Below are positions 33,762 through 41,042 of a stretch of DNA of 64,000 nucleotides, one piece after another (within the stretch, counting starts at the first letter, position 1; each line of letters opens with the position of its first letter). A program made the position numbers and the translations under genes. Where the stretch lies: contig NZ_CP100416.1 in NCBI RefSeq assembly GCF_026017845.1, forward strand, positions 8,093,857 through 8,157,856. The letters are read 5' to 3'. The stretch is from Amycolatopsis mediterranei (lineage in GTDB: Bacteria; Actinomycetota; Actinomycetes; Mycobacteriales; Pseudonocardiaceae). The notes beneath the pieces were generated by a model. It had not been told where the DNA came from and ran no database searches. It saw nothing but the letters and a program-made list of their open reading frames with translations.

Positions 33762-34682
33762 TCAGAGCTGCTTGAAGAACTCCAGCAGCGCCGTGTTCAC
33801 TTCGTCCGGGCGTTCCAGCTGCACCCAGTGCCCGGCGCCCGGGACGTCGACGACGCCGCGCAGGTCGGGCGCGGCCTCGGCGATGCGGCTGCTGTCGGTG
33901 AACGCGCGGGTGAGGTCGCCGTCGCCGCACAGGTAGAACGCCGGGCAGGTGATCGGCGTGTCCCGCCACGCGGCGAGGAGGTCCCAGTTGCGGTCGATGT
34001 TGCGGTACCAGTTGAGCCCGCCGGTGAACCCCGAGCGGCCAAACGACTCGACGGCGGCGTCGACGTCCTCCTCGCTCAGCCAGTCCGGCAGCACGGCCGG
34101 TTCGGTGAAGCGATCGAGGAAGCCTTCGCCCTCTCGGACGACCGGTGCTTCCGCGCTCCCGCCGAGCAGTTTGCGGAACGTCGTGCGCAGGTCCGCGCCG
34201 AGCTCGGCTTCGGCGACGCCGGGCCGCTGGAAGTAAATCTGGTAGAAGCCGTCGCCGAACCGCTCGCGCAGCAGGCTCAGCGGTGGCGCGGGAGCGCGGA
34301 GGGTGGGCGGCACGCTGATGCCGGCGACGCCGCGGACGACGTCCGGGCGCAGCAGCGCGGTGTGCCACGCGACCGGGGCGCCCCAGTCGTGACCCACCAC
34401 GATCGCCTCCCGCTCACCGAGGGCGTGGATCAGCCCGACGACGTCGCCGACGAGGTGCAGGAGCGTGTACCGGCTCGCGTCGGCGGGGGAGCCGGTGCCG
34501 CCGTAGCCGCGCTGGTCCGGTGCCACGACGTGGTAGCCGGCGTCGGCCAGCGGCCCCAGCTGGTGCCGCCACGAGTGCGACGTCTCCGGCCAGCCGTGCA
34601 GCAGCAGCACCAACGGGCCGGTGCCCTGTTCGGCGAGGTGCATGCGGAGTCCGCCGACCTCGACGGTCCGGTGCGTGACCAT
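33762..34682 (-). CDS. Epoxide hydrolase-like alpha/beta hydrolase
   Basis: A 306-residue soluble hydrolase. HGWPETSHSW carries the oxyanion HGxP motif typical of epoxide hydrolases, the nucleophile is Asp99 in VVGHDWGAPVAW, and the base is His in GAGHWVQLERPDEVN. FYQIYFQRPG and NWYRNIDRNW in the cap region probably supply the two Tyr that hold the epoxide oxygen. ATG 34682 (GGGGAA upstream) is preferred to a start 27 bp further out. Haloalkane dehalogenases share the Asp nucleophile, but the HGWP motif and cap Tyr favour epoxide hydrolase. Confidence 0.88.
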   Translation of the reverse strand: MVTHRTVEVGGLRMHLAEQGTGPLVLLLHGWPETSHSWRHQLGPLADAGYHVVAPDQRGYGGTGSPADASRYTLLHLVGDVVGLIHALGEREAIVVGHDWGAPVAWHTALLRPDVVRGVAGISVPPTLRAPAPPLSLLRERFGDGFYQIYFQRPGVAEAELGADLRTTFRKLLGGSAEAPVVREGEGFLDRFTEPAVLPDWLSEEDVDAAVESFGRSGFTGGLNWYRNIDRNWDLLAAWRDTPITCPAFYLCGDGDLTRAFTDSSRIAEAAPDLRGVVDVPGAGHWVQLERPDEVNTALLEFFKQL

Positions 34683-34725
34683 TCGGTTCCCCTGTTCGCC
34701 GTCGTCCACTCAGGACCGTACGGCA

Positions 34726-36282
34726 TCAGCCACCGTCGCGCGGAAGCGGCGAGGCGAGCGTCGTGGGCCGGGTGCGGCCGCGCAGGGTGACGTCCCCGGT
34801 CGCCGTCCACCGGGCCGCCTCGTCCGCGGCCGCGGCCTCGACGGCCGTCCACGAGGCCAGCAGGCGGCCGGGCGCGTTCTTCGCCAGTTCGGTCAGCCGG
34901 GCGGCTTCGTTGACCGGGTCGCCGATCACCGTGTACTCGAACCGGCGCGGGTCGCCGACGTTGCCCGCGACCGCGTCGCCGGTCGCCACGCCGATGCCGG
35001 CCGGGCCGTCCGGCACCTCGGCGGCCAGCCGGGCCGCGATGGCGCGGCCGGCGGCCAGTGCGCAGGTGGCGTGGTCGCCGAGCGGAGCGGGCACCCCGAA
35101 CACGGCCAGCGCGGCGTCGCCGACGAACTTGTTGACCAGGCCGTGGTGCCGGTCGACCTCGTCGACCACCACCGTGAAGAACCGGTTGAGCAGGCCGACG
35201 ACCTCCTCCGGCGGGCGGCTCGCGGCCAGCGCCGTCGACCCGACGAGGTCGACGAACAGCACCGAGACCGTGCAGACCGTGCCGCCCAGCCCGGTCGACG
35301 TGCGCATGGCCTCGACCGCGACCTCGTGGCCGACGTGCTTGCCGAACAGGTCGCGCAGCCGTTCGCGTTCGGCCAGCCCGGCCGCCATGTCGTTGAACCC
35401 GGCCTGCAGCAGGCCCAGCTCGGAGCCGTCGTAGACCGGGATTTCGACGGTGAAGTCCCCGGCCCGGACGCGCCCGAGGGCGTCGCGCACCGAGGAGATC
35501 GGGTTGACCACCGAGCGGGCGGTGAACACGGTGACCAGCAACCCGAAGCACAGCACGACCAGCCCGAGCGCGATCACCGACACGGCGAGCTTCGTGGTCG
35601 AGACGTCGCCGCGCACCCAGGCCAGCACCGCGGTGACGATCAGCCCGGCCACCGGCACCCCGGTGCCCAGGCACCAGAACAGCAGCATCCGCCGGTTGAC
35701 GCCGCCGCTGACCGGCCGCGGCGGCGTGGTGCCCGCCAGGGCCAGCGCCGCGTACGGCCGCAGCGCGAACTCGCCGAAGAGGTAGGCGATCGCGCAGACG
35801 ACGACCGCGGCGAACGCGACCACGAGGAACTCGGTGAGCACGACCTTCGGCTGCACGAGCGCCGCGAGCCCGCCGAAGAGCAGCGTCGCGATGCCCCACA
35901 GCACGGCTTGCACGAACGTCAGCCGCAACGGGACGCGCAGGCTCGCGGCGCGCTCGGCGTCGGTCGGCCGTCGTCCGTCGGCCGCCCAGCGCAGGGTCCG
36001 GAGGGCGCCGCGGGTGCCCCACAGCGTGCCGGCGACGACCGCCGAAACGACGTACACGGGTACTGCGACCGCGGTGACACGCACGAGTTCACCGGACATT
36101 CCGGGCGCGGGCATGAGCAGGGCCGCGAGCCCGGCCACGACCAGGGCGCCGATCACGTTGGTGGCGATCAAAGCGGCCGTGAGCAGGCCTTGGACGCGCC
36201 GGCGCAACGCGGTGGCGTGCTGGTCCAACGGTCCGAGCAGGCCGGAGCCGAACGGCTCCGCGGGGGAGCGTCCTGGGGTCAC
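34726..36282 (-). CDS. Membrane-bound class III adenylate/guanylate cyclase with HAMP domain
   Basis: About 518 residues. Six hydrophobic segments in the N-terminal half (from LLTAALIATNVIGALVVAGLAALLM to LAVSVIALGLVVLCFGLLVTVF) are followed by HAMP (ARSVVNPISSVRDALGRVRAGDFTVEIPVYDGSELGLLQAGFNDMAAGL) and a catalytic domain. Catalytic residues look complete: metal Asp in VLFVDLVGST and NKFVGDAALAVFG, the purine-selecting Lys in VNKFVGD, and Asp/Asn/Arg in TVIGDPVNEAARL, so cAMP production is expected. The layout is that of mycobacterial Rv1318c-Rv1320c and Rv3645. The start is uncertain: GTG 36282 is assumed, and no strong ribosome binding site is seen. Divergent from the AurF-like gene. Confidence 0.87.
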   Translation of the reverse strand: MTPGRSPAEPFGSGLLGPLDQHATALRRRVQGLLTAALIATNVIGALVVAGLAALLMPAPGMSGELVRVTAVAVPVYVVSAVVAGTLWGTRGALRTLRWAADGRRPTDAERAASLRVPLRLTFVQAVLWGIATLLFGGLAALVQPKVVLTEFLVVAFAAVVVCAIAYLFGEFALRPYAALALAGTTPPRPVSGGVNRRMLLFWCLGTGVPVAGLIVTAVLAWVRGDVSTTKLAVSVIALGLVVLCFGLLVTVFTARSVVNPISSVRDALGRVRAGDFTVEIPVYDGSELGLLQAGFNDMAAGLAERERLRDLFGKHVGHEVAVEAMRTSTGLGGTVCTVSVLFVDLVGSTALAASRPPEEVVGLLNRFFTVVVDEVDRHHGLVNKFVGDAALAVFGVPAPLGDHATCALAAGRAIAARLAAEVPDGPAGIGVATGDAVAGNVGDPRRFEYTVIGDPVNEAARLTELAKNAPGRLLASWTAVEAAAADEAARWTATGDVTLRGRTRPTTLASPLPRDGG

Positions 36283-36336
36283 CGGCTGAGTGTACGGTCG
36301 TTCACTGAAGTGATCCGAGACGGGTGCCGGAGTATG

Positions 36337-36353
36337 TGTTACGGTTGGTAACA
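36337..36353. promoter_or_regulatory. Palindrome TGTTACGGTTGGTAACA upstream of the di-iron oxygenase
   Basis: Six-bp arms TGTTAC/GTAACA around five bases, 35 bp before the GTG start. A half-site GGTAACA is repeated at 36364-36370. The two lie where a repressor would block the promoter; a TetR-family site is the best guess. Confidence 0.55.
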
Positions 36354-36388
36354 GTGAACTTCGGTAACACCTGACGAGGAGGTCGGTC

Positions 36389-37291
36389 GTGACGAGCATC
36401 AGCGAATCGGGCGTGTCGGACCGGGAGACCGTGGCGCGGCGGCTGCTCGACTCGTCGGAGCAGCTGTCCTACGACCCGGTCAAGGAGGTCGACTGGGAGA
36501 CGCCGCTGGACACGGGTTACCACGGCGCGAGTCCGGAGTGGAGCACGCTCTACGGCACCTCCTACTGGGCCGACCTGAGTCCGGAGCAGCAGCGCGAGCT
36601 GACCCGCCAGGAGGCGGCGTCGGTGGCCAGCACCGGGATCTGGTTCGAAATGATCCTGCAGCAGATGATGCTGCGCGACTTCTACGCCAAGGACCCGACC
36701 GACCCGGCGTTCCAGTGGGCGCTGACCGAGATCGCCGACGAATGCCGCCATTCGATCATGTTCGCCCGCGGCGCGGCGAAGCTGCGGGCCCCCGCCTACC
36801 GGCCGCGCCGGTTCGTCGTCGAACTGGGCCGGGTCTTCAAGGCCACCGCGAGCGGGGAGGCCGCCTACGCGGCGATCCTCGTCGCCGAAGAGGTCCTCGA
36901 CGTCATGCAGCGCGATTGGATGCGCGACGAGCGGGTGGTCCCGTTCGTGCGCACCATCAACAACATCCACGTCGTGGAGGAATCGCGGCACATGAAGTTC
37001 GCCCGCGAGGAGACCCGCGAGCGGCTGCGGAGCGCCGGGTGGCTGCGGCGGCAGATCAACGCCCTGGTCGTCGCGATCGCGTCCTACTTCATCGTCACGA
37101 GCATGGTGAACGGCAAGGTCTACGAGAACGCCGGCCTGGACGGCAAGCGCGCGCGGCGCGAGGCGAAGGCCAACGAGCACCACAAGTCGATGTTGCGCTC
37201 CAGCTGTTCCGGGCTGATGGAGTTCCTGCACTCGGCCGGGCTGCTCACCAAGCCCTCGCTGTGGTTCTACAAGCGGGCGAACCTGATCTGA
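36389..37291 (+). CDS. AurF-like di-iron oxygenase
   Basis: A 300-residue all-helical protein of the AurF (p-aminobenzoate N-oxygenase) family. Iron-ligand motifs occur in order: Glu in TGIWFEMILQQ, EIADECRHSIMF, ILVAEEVLDVMQRDW, and HVVEESRHMKFAREE. These enzymes oxygenate amines or unactivated C-H positions using electrons from ferredoxin. GTG 36389 has GAGGAGG six bases upstream. The ferredoxin/reductase gene starts one base after its stop, so the pair looks like a complete oxygenase system. Substrate unknown. Confidence 0.88.
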   Translation: MTSISESGVSDRETVARRLLDSSEQLSYDPVKEVDWETPLDTGYHGASPEWSTLYGTSYWADLSPEQQRELTRQEAASVASTGIWFEMILQQMMLRDFYAKDPTDPAFQWALTEIADECRHSIMFARGAAKLRAPAYRPRRFVVELGRVFKATASGEAAYAAILVAEEVLDVMQRDWMRDERVVPFVRTINNIHVVEESRHMKFAREETRERLRSAGWLRRQINALVVAIASYFIVTSMVNGKVYENAGLDGKRARREAKANEHHKSMLRSSCSGLMEFLHSAGLLTKPSLWFYKRANLI

Positions 37292-37292
37292 G

Positions 37293-38762
37293 ATGGCGTT
37301 CGCGATCACCCAGACCTGCTGCACCGACGCGACCTGCGTGTCGGTCTGCCCGGTCAACTGCATCCACCCGACGCCGGACGAGCCGGACTTCGGGACGACC
37401 GACCTGCTCTACATCGACCCGGTCACCTGCATCGACTGCGGTGCCTGCGCCGACGCCTGCCCGGTCGACGCGATCTTCCCGGCCGGCGACCTGACCGGCC
37501 CGCTGCGGGCGTACGAGCAGATCAACGCGGAGTACTACGCGGGCCGGGACGTCCTGGCGGAGGTTCCGGTGGCGCCGAACTTCCACCGGTGGTCCCCGCC
37601 GTCGTTCGCGCGGGTGCTGCCGAGCGACTTCCCGCCCTTGGACGTCGCCGTCGTCGGGACCGGGCCGGCCGGGATGTACGCGGTGGAAGACCTGCTGCTG
37701 CACACGAACGCCCGCGTGACGCTCATCGACCGCCTGCCGGTGGCCGGGGGGCTGATCCGCTACGGCGTCGCGCCCGATCACCCGTCGACGAAGAAGATCG
37801 GCGAGACGTTCGCGCGGTTCCACGACCACCCGCGGCTGCGCCTGCGGCTCGGCGAGCCGGCCGGCTCCGGACTGGCCGATCGCCACGACGCGGTGATCTA
37901 CGCGGTCGGGGCGACGGAGGCCCGCCGCCTCGGTGTCCCGGGCGAAGACCTGCCCGGCAGCCTGCCGGCCGCGACGGTCGTGGGCTGGTACAACGGCCAC
38001 CCGGACGTCGAGCCGGACGCCGTCGACCTCTCGGCGGAGCGCGTGGTCGTCGTGGGCACCGGCAACGTCGCCCTGGACATCGCCCGCATCCTCACGGCGG
38101 AGCCGGCGGCCCTCGCCGGGACGTCGATCGCGCCGGAAGCGCTGGCGCGCCTGCGCTCGGCCAAGGTCCGCGAGGTGGTGCTGCTGGCCCGCCGCGGGCC
38201 GGAGACGGCGGCCTACACGCGCCCGGAGCTGCTGGCTTTGGCGGCCCGTGGCGGGCTGGTGGTGGACACGCACGACCCGCGCATCGCGGCGGCGATCGAA
38301 GGCGCCTCGCCGGGCGAGAAGGCCGAGTGGCTGCGAGGGGTACCGCGCGAGAAAGTCGACTGGTCGACACCGCCCCCGGAGGGCCGTCGCATCGTGCTGC
38401 GCTTCCATTCGGCCCCGGTGGCGTTCGGGGGTGACACGGAGGTTCGCGCGGTGGTGGCGTCGGGCCCGGAGGGTGACGTCGAGATCACGGCGGGCCGCGT
38501 GGTCCGGGCGGCGGGCTTCCGCGGGGTCGCGGTGCCGGGCCTGCCGTTCGACGAGCAGGAGGGGATCGTCCCGAACGAGGCGGGCCGCGTGGCCGGGCGG
38601 CCGGGGGTGTATGTGGCGGGGTGGATCAAGCGCGGGCCGTCGGGCGGGATCGGCGCGAACAAGGCGTGCGCGCGGGAGACGGTGGGGGCGTTGCTGGAGG
38701 ACGCGGTGGCCGGGCGGCTTCCGGTGCGACGTAAGGGATCGAGGTTGTTCGGTCGCGCCTGA
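37293..38762 (+). CDS. fprB: Ferredoxin-NADP reductase with N-terminal ferredoxin (FprB-like)
   Basis: A 489-residue fusion. Residues 1-80 form a bacterial ferredoxin with two iron-sulfur motifs (CCTDATCVSVCPVNC and CIDCGACADACPVD). The rest is an adrenodoxin-reductase-type flavoprotein: VAVVGTGPAGMYAVEDLL (FAD), PVAGGLIRYGVAPDHPSTKKI, VVVVGTGNVALDIARIL (NADPH), and GWIKRGPSGGIGANKACARET. It moves electrons from NADPH to the built-in ferredoxin, most simply to the AurF-like oxygenase encoded just before it. Length matches mycobacterial FprB (about 575) less well than the shorter FprA plus ferredoxin, but the domain order is that of FprB. Confidence 0.88.
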   Translation: MAFAITQTCCTDATCVSVCPVNCIHPTPDEPDFGTTDLLYIDPVTCIDCGACADACPVDAIFPAGDLTGPLRAYEQINAEYYAGRDVLAEVPVAPNFHRWSPPSFARVLPSDFPPLDVAVVGTGPAGMYAVEDLLLHTNARVTLIDRLPVAGGLIRYGVAPDHPSTKKIGETFARFHDHPRLRLRLGEPAGSGLADRHDAVIYAVGATEARRLGVPGEDLPGSLPAATVVGWYNGHPDVEPDAVDLSAERVVVVGTGNVALDIARILTAEPAALAGTSIAPEALARLRSAKVREVVLLARRGPETAAYTRPELLALAARGGLVVDTHDPRIAAAIEGASPGEKAEWLRGVPREKVDWSTPPPEGRRIVLRFHSAPVAFGGDTEVRAVVASGPEGDVEITAGRVVRAAGFRGVAVPGLPFDEQEGIVPNEAGRVAGRPGVYVAGWIKRGPSGGIGANKACARETVGALLEDAVAGRLPVRRKGSRLFGRA

Positions 38763-38892
38763 GCCGCGGCCGGTTGCGGGGTGGCCCGGTCTCGTCCGGG
38801 TTTGCCGCGGGGGCGGGGCAGGCGGATCGAAGTGGTCCGGGCGCGCGGCGTCGAAGTTCGGGCTGCCGGGAGCCGGGGGCCGGGCTAGAATA

Positions 38893-38919
38893 AACCCGAA
38901 CCAAAGTCAGGTTCAGGTT
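38893..38919. promoter_or_regulatory. Inverted repeat upstream of TetR gene (candidate operator)
   Basis: AACCCGAACC (38893-38902) and GGTTCAGGTT (38910-38919) form 10-bp arms with one mismatch and a 7-bp spacer, ending 9 bp before the TetR ATG. Size and location fit an autoregulatory TetR site. Confidence 0.6.
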
Positions 38920-38928
38920 GGAGCCCGC

Positions 38929-39558
38929 ATGACCGGCCCGGAGCGGATCGAAGCGGGTGTCCGCCTGCGCCGGGTACCGCGGCAGGCGCGCTCGCGGCAG
39001 AAGCTGGCCCAGGTGCTGGCGGCCGCCGACCGGCTGCTCGCCGCGGACGGCGTCGAGGCGCTGACCACCACGCGCGTGGCCGCCGAGGCCGGCGTCTCGG
39101 TGGGCGCGCTGTACCAGTACCTGCCCGACCGCGACGCCATCACCGAGGCGCTGGGCGAGGTCTACCTCGCCCGCCTGGAAGACCTGATGACGTCGTTCGC
39201 CGAGCGAGCGGCCGAGGAGACCTGGGCGGACCCCGTCGGCCTGCTCGTCGACGCCTTCGCCGGGCTCTACCGCGCCGAACCCGGGTTCCGCGCGCTGTGG
39301 TTCGGCCGTGGCCTCACCGACGGAACCCGGGAAGCCGACCTCGCGCACAAGCGCGTGATGGCCACCGGCGTGCACCGCATCCTCGTCGCGCAGCGCCTCC
39401 TGCGCGACGACTACGAGGCCGCGGTGGCGTGCCGCACGGCGTTCCTCGCCGCCGACGCCGTGATCCAGGAGGCCTTCCGCCGCGACGGTTCTCCCGAACT
39501 CCTGGAACCGGTCAAGACGATGCTGCGGGCGTACCTCGGGCAGCAGCCCCGACCGTAG
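38929..39558 (+). CDS. TetR-family regulator
   Basis: A 209-residue regulator: RRVPRQARSRQKLAQVLAAADRLLAADGVEALTTTRVAAEAGVSVGALYQYLPDRDAITEAL is the DNA-binding part; the C-terminal domain (AGLYRAEPGFRALWFGRGLTDGTREADLAHKRV) is of the type grouped as TetR_C near steroid or lipid genes. ATG 38929 has GGAG upstream. It lies downstream of and in the same direction as the oxygenase/reductase pair, but its own operator suggests a separate promoter. Its 3' end overlaps the convergent methyltransferase gene by 47 bp. Confidence 0.87.
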   Translation: MTGPERIEAGVRLRRVPRQARSRQKLAQVLAAADRLLAADGVEALTTTRVAAEAGVSVGALYQYLPDRDAITEALGEVYLARLEDLMTSFAERAAEETWADPVGLLVDAFAGLYRAEPGFRALWFGRGLTDGTREADLAHKRVMATGVHRILVAQRLLRDDYEAAVACRTAFLAADAVIQEAFRRDGSPELLEPVKTMLRAYLGQQPRP

Positions 39559-40411
39559 TTCCCGTGGTGGCGACGAGGAATTCCTCGCCTCGCACGATCC
39601 GGAGCCCGTCGGCGCGGCCGGCGAAGTACCGCTCGTCCAGCTCGGCGCCCGGAACGTGGACGACGTCGCGAAACCCGGCCTCGCGAGCCATCGCGAGCAT
39701 TTCCGCCGGGGAGAACGAGCTGAGGAACGGCGTCCCCGCCGCCTTCGCCCGGCTCGCGGTCGCTCGGTGGCGGGCGCGTTCGCCCTCGTCGAGCCACTCG
39801 TCCGGCAGCATGAACGTCATCGCCAGCGTGGAGCCCGGGGCGAACCCGGCGATCCGGTGCAGCGTGGCCGCGTTCGCCTCCTTCGTGAGGTACATGCTGA
39901 CGCCGGTGGACGCCACCACCGCCGGTTCGTCCGGCGTGAAGCCCGCCGCCGTGAGCCGCTCCCACCACGACGCCGTCTCGAAGTCGACCGGCACGAAGTG
40001 CAGCCAGTCCGGCACGCCCAGGCCGAGTTCGGCCAGCCGGGCGCGCTTCCAGGCCTGCGGGCCCGGCTGGTCCACTTCGAACACGCGCAGCCGGGACGCG
40101 ATTTCCGGGCGCCGCTGGGCGAAGGTGTCCAGGCCGGCCCCGAGGATCACGTACTGGCCGGCACCCCGGGCCGCCCGCTCGGTGACCAGGTCTTCGACGA
40201 ACCGGGCCCGGGCCACCATGCCGGCCCGGTAGCGCCCGGCGGTGGCCGGGTCCATGTCGCCGCGGTGCCGCCAGTCCTCGCCCGGGTCGGCCAGCCGCAG
40301 GCCGAGTTCGTCGGCGAAGACGTGCGGCGGCGGATCGACGGCGACGTGCAGGGCTCGCCACAGGGCCGTGCGCACCGCCGTGCTGTCCGGCGCCGCCACC
40401 TCAGGCCGCAC
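39512..40411 (-). CDS. SAM-dependent methyltransferase (leucine carboxyl methyltransferase/Ppm1 type)
   Basis: A 299-residue methyltransferase of the family expanded in mycobacteria as putative S-adenosylmethionine-dependent methyltransferases. SAM-binding: RARFVEDLVTERAARGAGQYVILGAGLDTFAQRRP; acidic residue in FEVDQPGPQAWKRARLAELG; later VVASTGVSMYLTKEAN. GTG 40411 overlaps the VOC stop by 11 bp, so the two are coupled; GTG 40399 is an alternative. Substrate unknown (small carboxylates are typical). Confidence 0.83.
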   Translation of the reverse strand: MRPEVAAPDSTAVRTALWRALHVAVDPPPHVFADELGLRLADPGEDWRHRGDMDPATAGRYRAGMVARARFVEDLVTERAARGAGQYVILGAGLDTFAQRRPEIASRLRVFEVDQPGPQAWKRARLAELGLGVPDWLHFVPVDFETASWWERLTAAGFTPDEPAVVASTGVSMYLTKEANAATLHRIAGFAPGSTLAMTFMLPDEWLDEGERARHRATASRAKAAGTPFLSSFSPAEMLAMAREAGFRDVVHVPGAELDERYFAGRADGLRIVRGEEFLVATTGTTVGAAARGTPAASS

Positions 40412-40745
40412 CCGGCGCCGACAGCGTCCACGTCCGCCCGTCGGGGTCGCGGACGGTCATTTCCCGCGTCCCGTAATGGGTTTCTTCGAACGGGGTGACC
40501 ACCTCGACGAGGTCGCCGGCCTCGAACTCGTCCGCGTCCGGGACCTTGAACACGATCTGCGTCCGCGGCTCCCGGCTCTCGGGCACCTCGGCGATGAACA
40601 GCCGGGGACCGTCGCCGTTGCGCAGCTGCCCGGAGTTGTGGTCGGTCGCGAAGTCGATCTCGTAGCCCAGTGCCTGGAAGAACTTGGCCGCCTTGCCCCA
40701 GTTGTGCGTCTCCAGGTACAGCGCCTCGATGCCCTCGGTCGTCAT
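40401..40745 (-). CDS. Small VOC-family protein
   Basis: A 114-residue glyoxalase/bleomycin-resistance-fold protein: IEALYLETHNWGKAAKFFQALGYEIDF, then LRNGDGPRLFIAEVPE, and GTREMTVRDPDGRTWTLSAP. It has one compact VOC unit and would act as a dimer. ATG follows the RHH stop by three bases, with GAGGAG upstream. The same RHH-VOC pairing recurs in actinomycetes; function unassigned. Confidence 0.82.
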   Translation of the reverse strand: MTTEGIEALYLETHNWGKAAKFFQALGYEIDFATDHNSGQLRNGDGPRLFIAEVPESREPRTQIVFKVPDADEFEAGDLVEVVTPFEETHYGTREMTVRDPDGRTWTLSAPGAA

Positions 40746-40746
40746 G

Positions 40747-40905
40747 TCAGTGCTCCTCTTCGGGATCGGTCGCGAGGTAGGCGCGCAGCGCTTCGGCGAC
40801 GAGCGCCGAGAGCGACTGCTCCGTCTCGATGGCTCGGTGCTTGACCTGCCGGATCAGCCCGATCGGCAGGTACACGTTGAACTGCTTGACGTCGTCATCG
40901 CCCAC
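40747..40905 (-). CDS. Ribbon-helix-helix (CopG/Arc-like) repressor, 52 aa
   Basis: A small gene reading VGDDDVKQFNVYLPIGLIRQ then VKHRAIETEQSLSALVAEAL and RAYLATDPEEEH. The pattern (a short beta strand KQFNVYLP, a basic helix, a turn with Ser, then SLSALVAEALRAYL) is that of ribbon-helix-helix DNA-binding proteins. GTG 40905 opens the frame; it is followed by VOC and methyltransferase genes with three-base and overlapping junctions. Three 8-bp spaced GYTAGC repeats directly upstream (40914-40935) look like its operator. No toxin partner of normal type is present. Confidence 0.78.
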   Translation of the reverse strand: MGDDDVKQFNVYLPIGLIRQVKHRAIETEQSLSALVAEALRAYLATDPEEEH

Positions 40906-40913
40906 ACCCCGAG

Positions 40914-40935
40914 GCTAGCATGCTAGCAAGCTAAC
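40914..40935. promoter_or_regulatory. Iterated GCTAGC operator of the RHH operon
   Basis: GCTAGCATGCTAGC (40914-40927) is a perfect palindrome and is followed by AAGCTAAC, so three GCTAGC-like hexamers (third GCTAAC) recur at an 8-bp period. Ribbon-helix-helix repressors bind such evenly spaced short repeats cooperatively. The site ends 9 bp before the repressor's GTG. Confidence 0.65.
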
Positions 40936-40999
40936 TCCGCAAGTCCCTCCGTCCGGATCTTGACGTCGAGCCGCGCGAGGTCAACAATCCAGGCGTATT

Positions 41000-41013
41000 T
41001 GTTAGCGCTAACA
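41000..41013. promoter_or_regulatory. LacI-type operator TGTTAGCGCTAACA
   Basis: A perfect 14-bp palindrome with central CG, the hallmark of LacI-family sites, 29 bp before the alpha-galactosidase ATG. A diverged version TGTTAACGCTCACA is at 49131-49144, before the lectin-protease gene. Confidence 0.75.
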
Positions 41014-41042
41014 CTCCTCGACGACGAAGTCGGAGCCCCGCC

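Noticed and set aside
40747..40935. RHH gene as the antitoxin of a toxin-antitoxin pair
   Set aside because: The coupled partners are a VOC protein and a methyltransferase; no RelE, VapC or similar toxin is adjacent.
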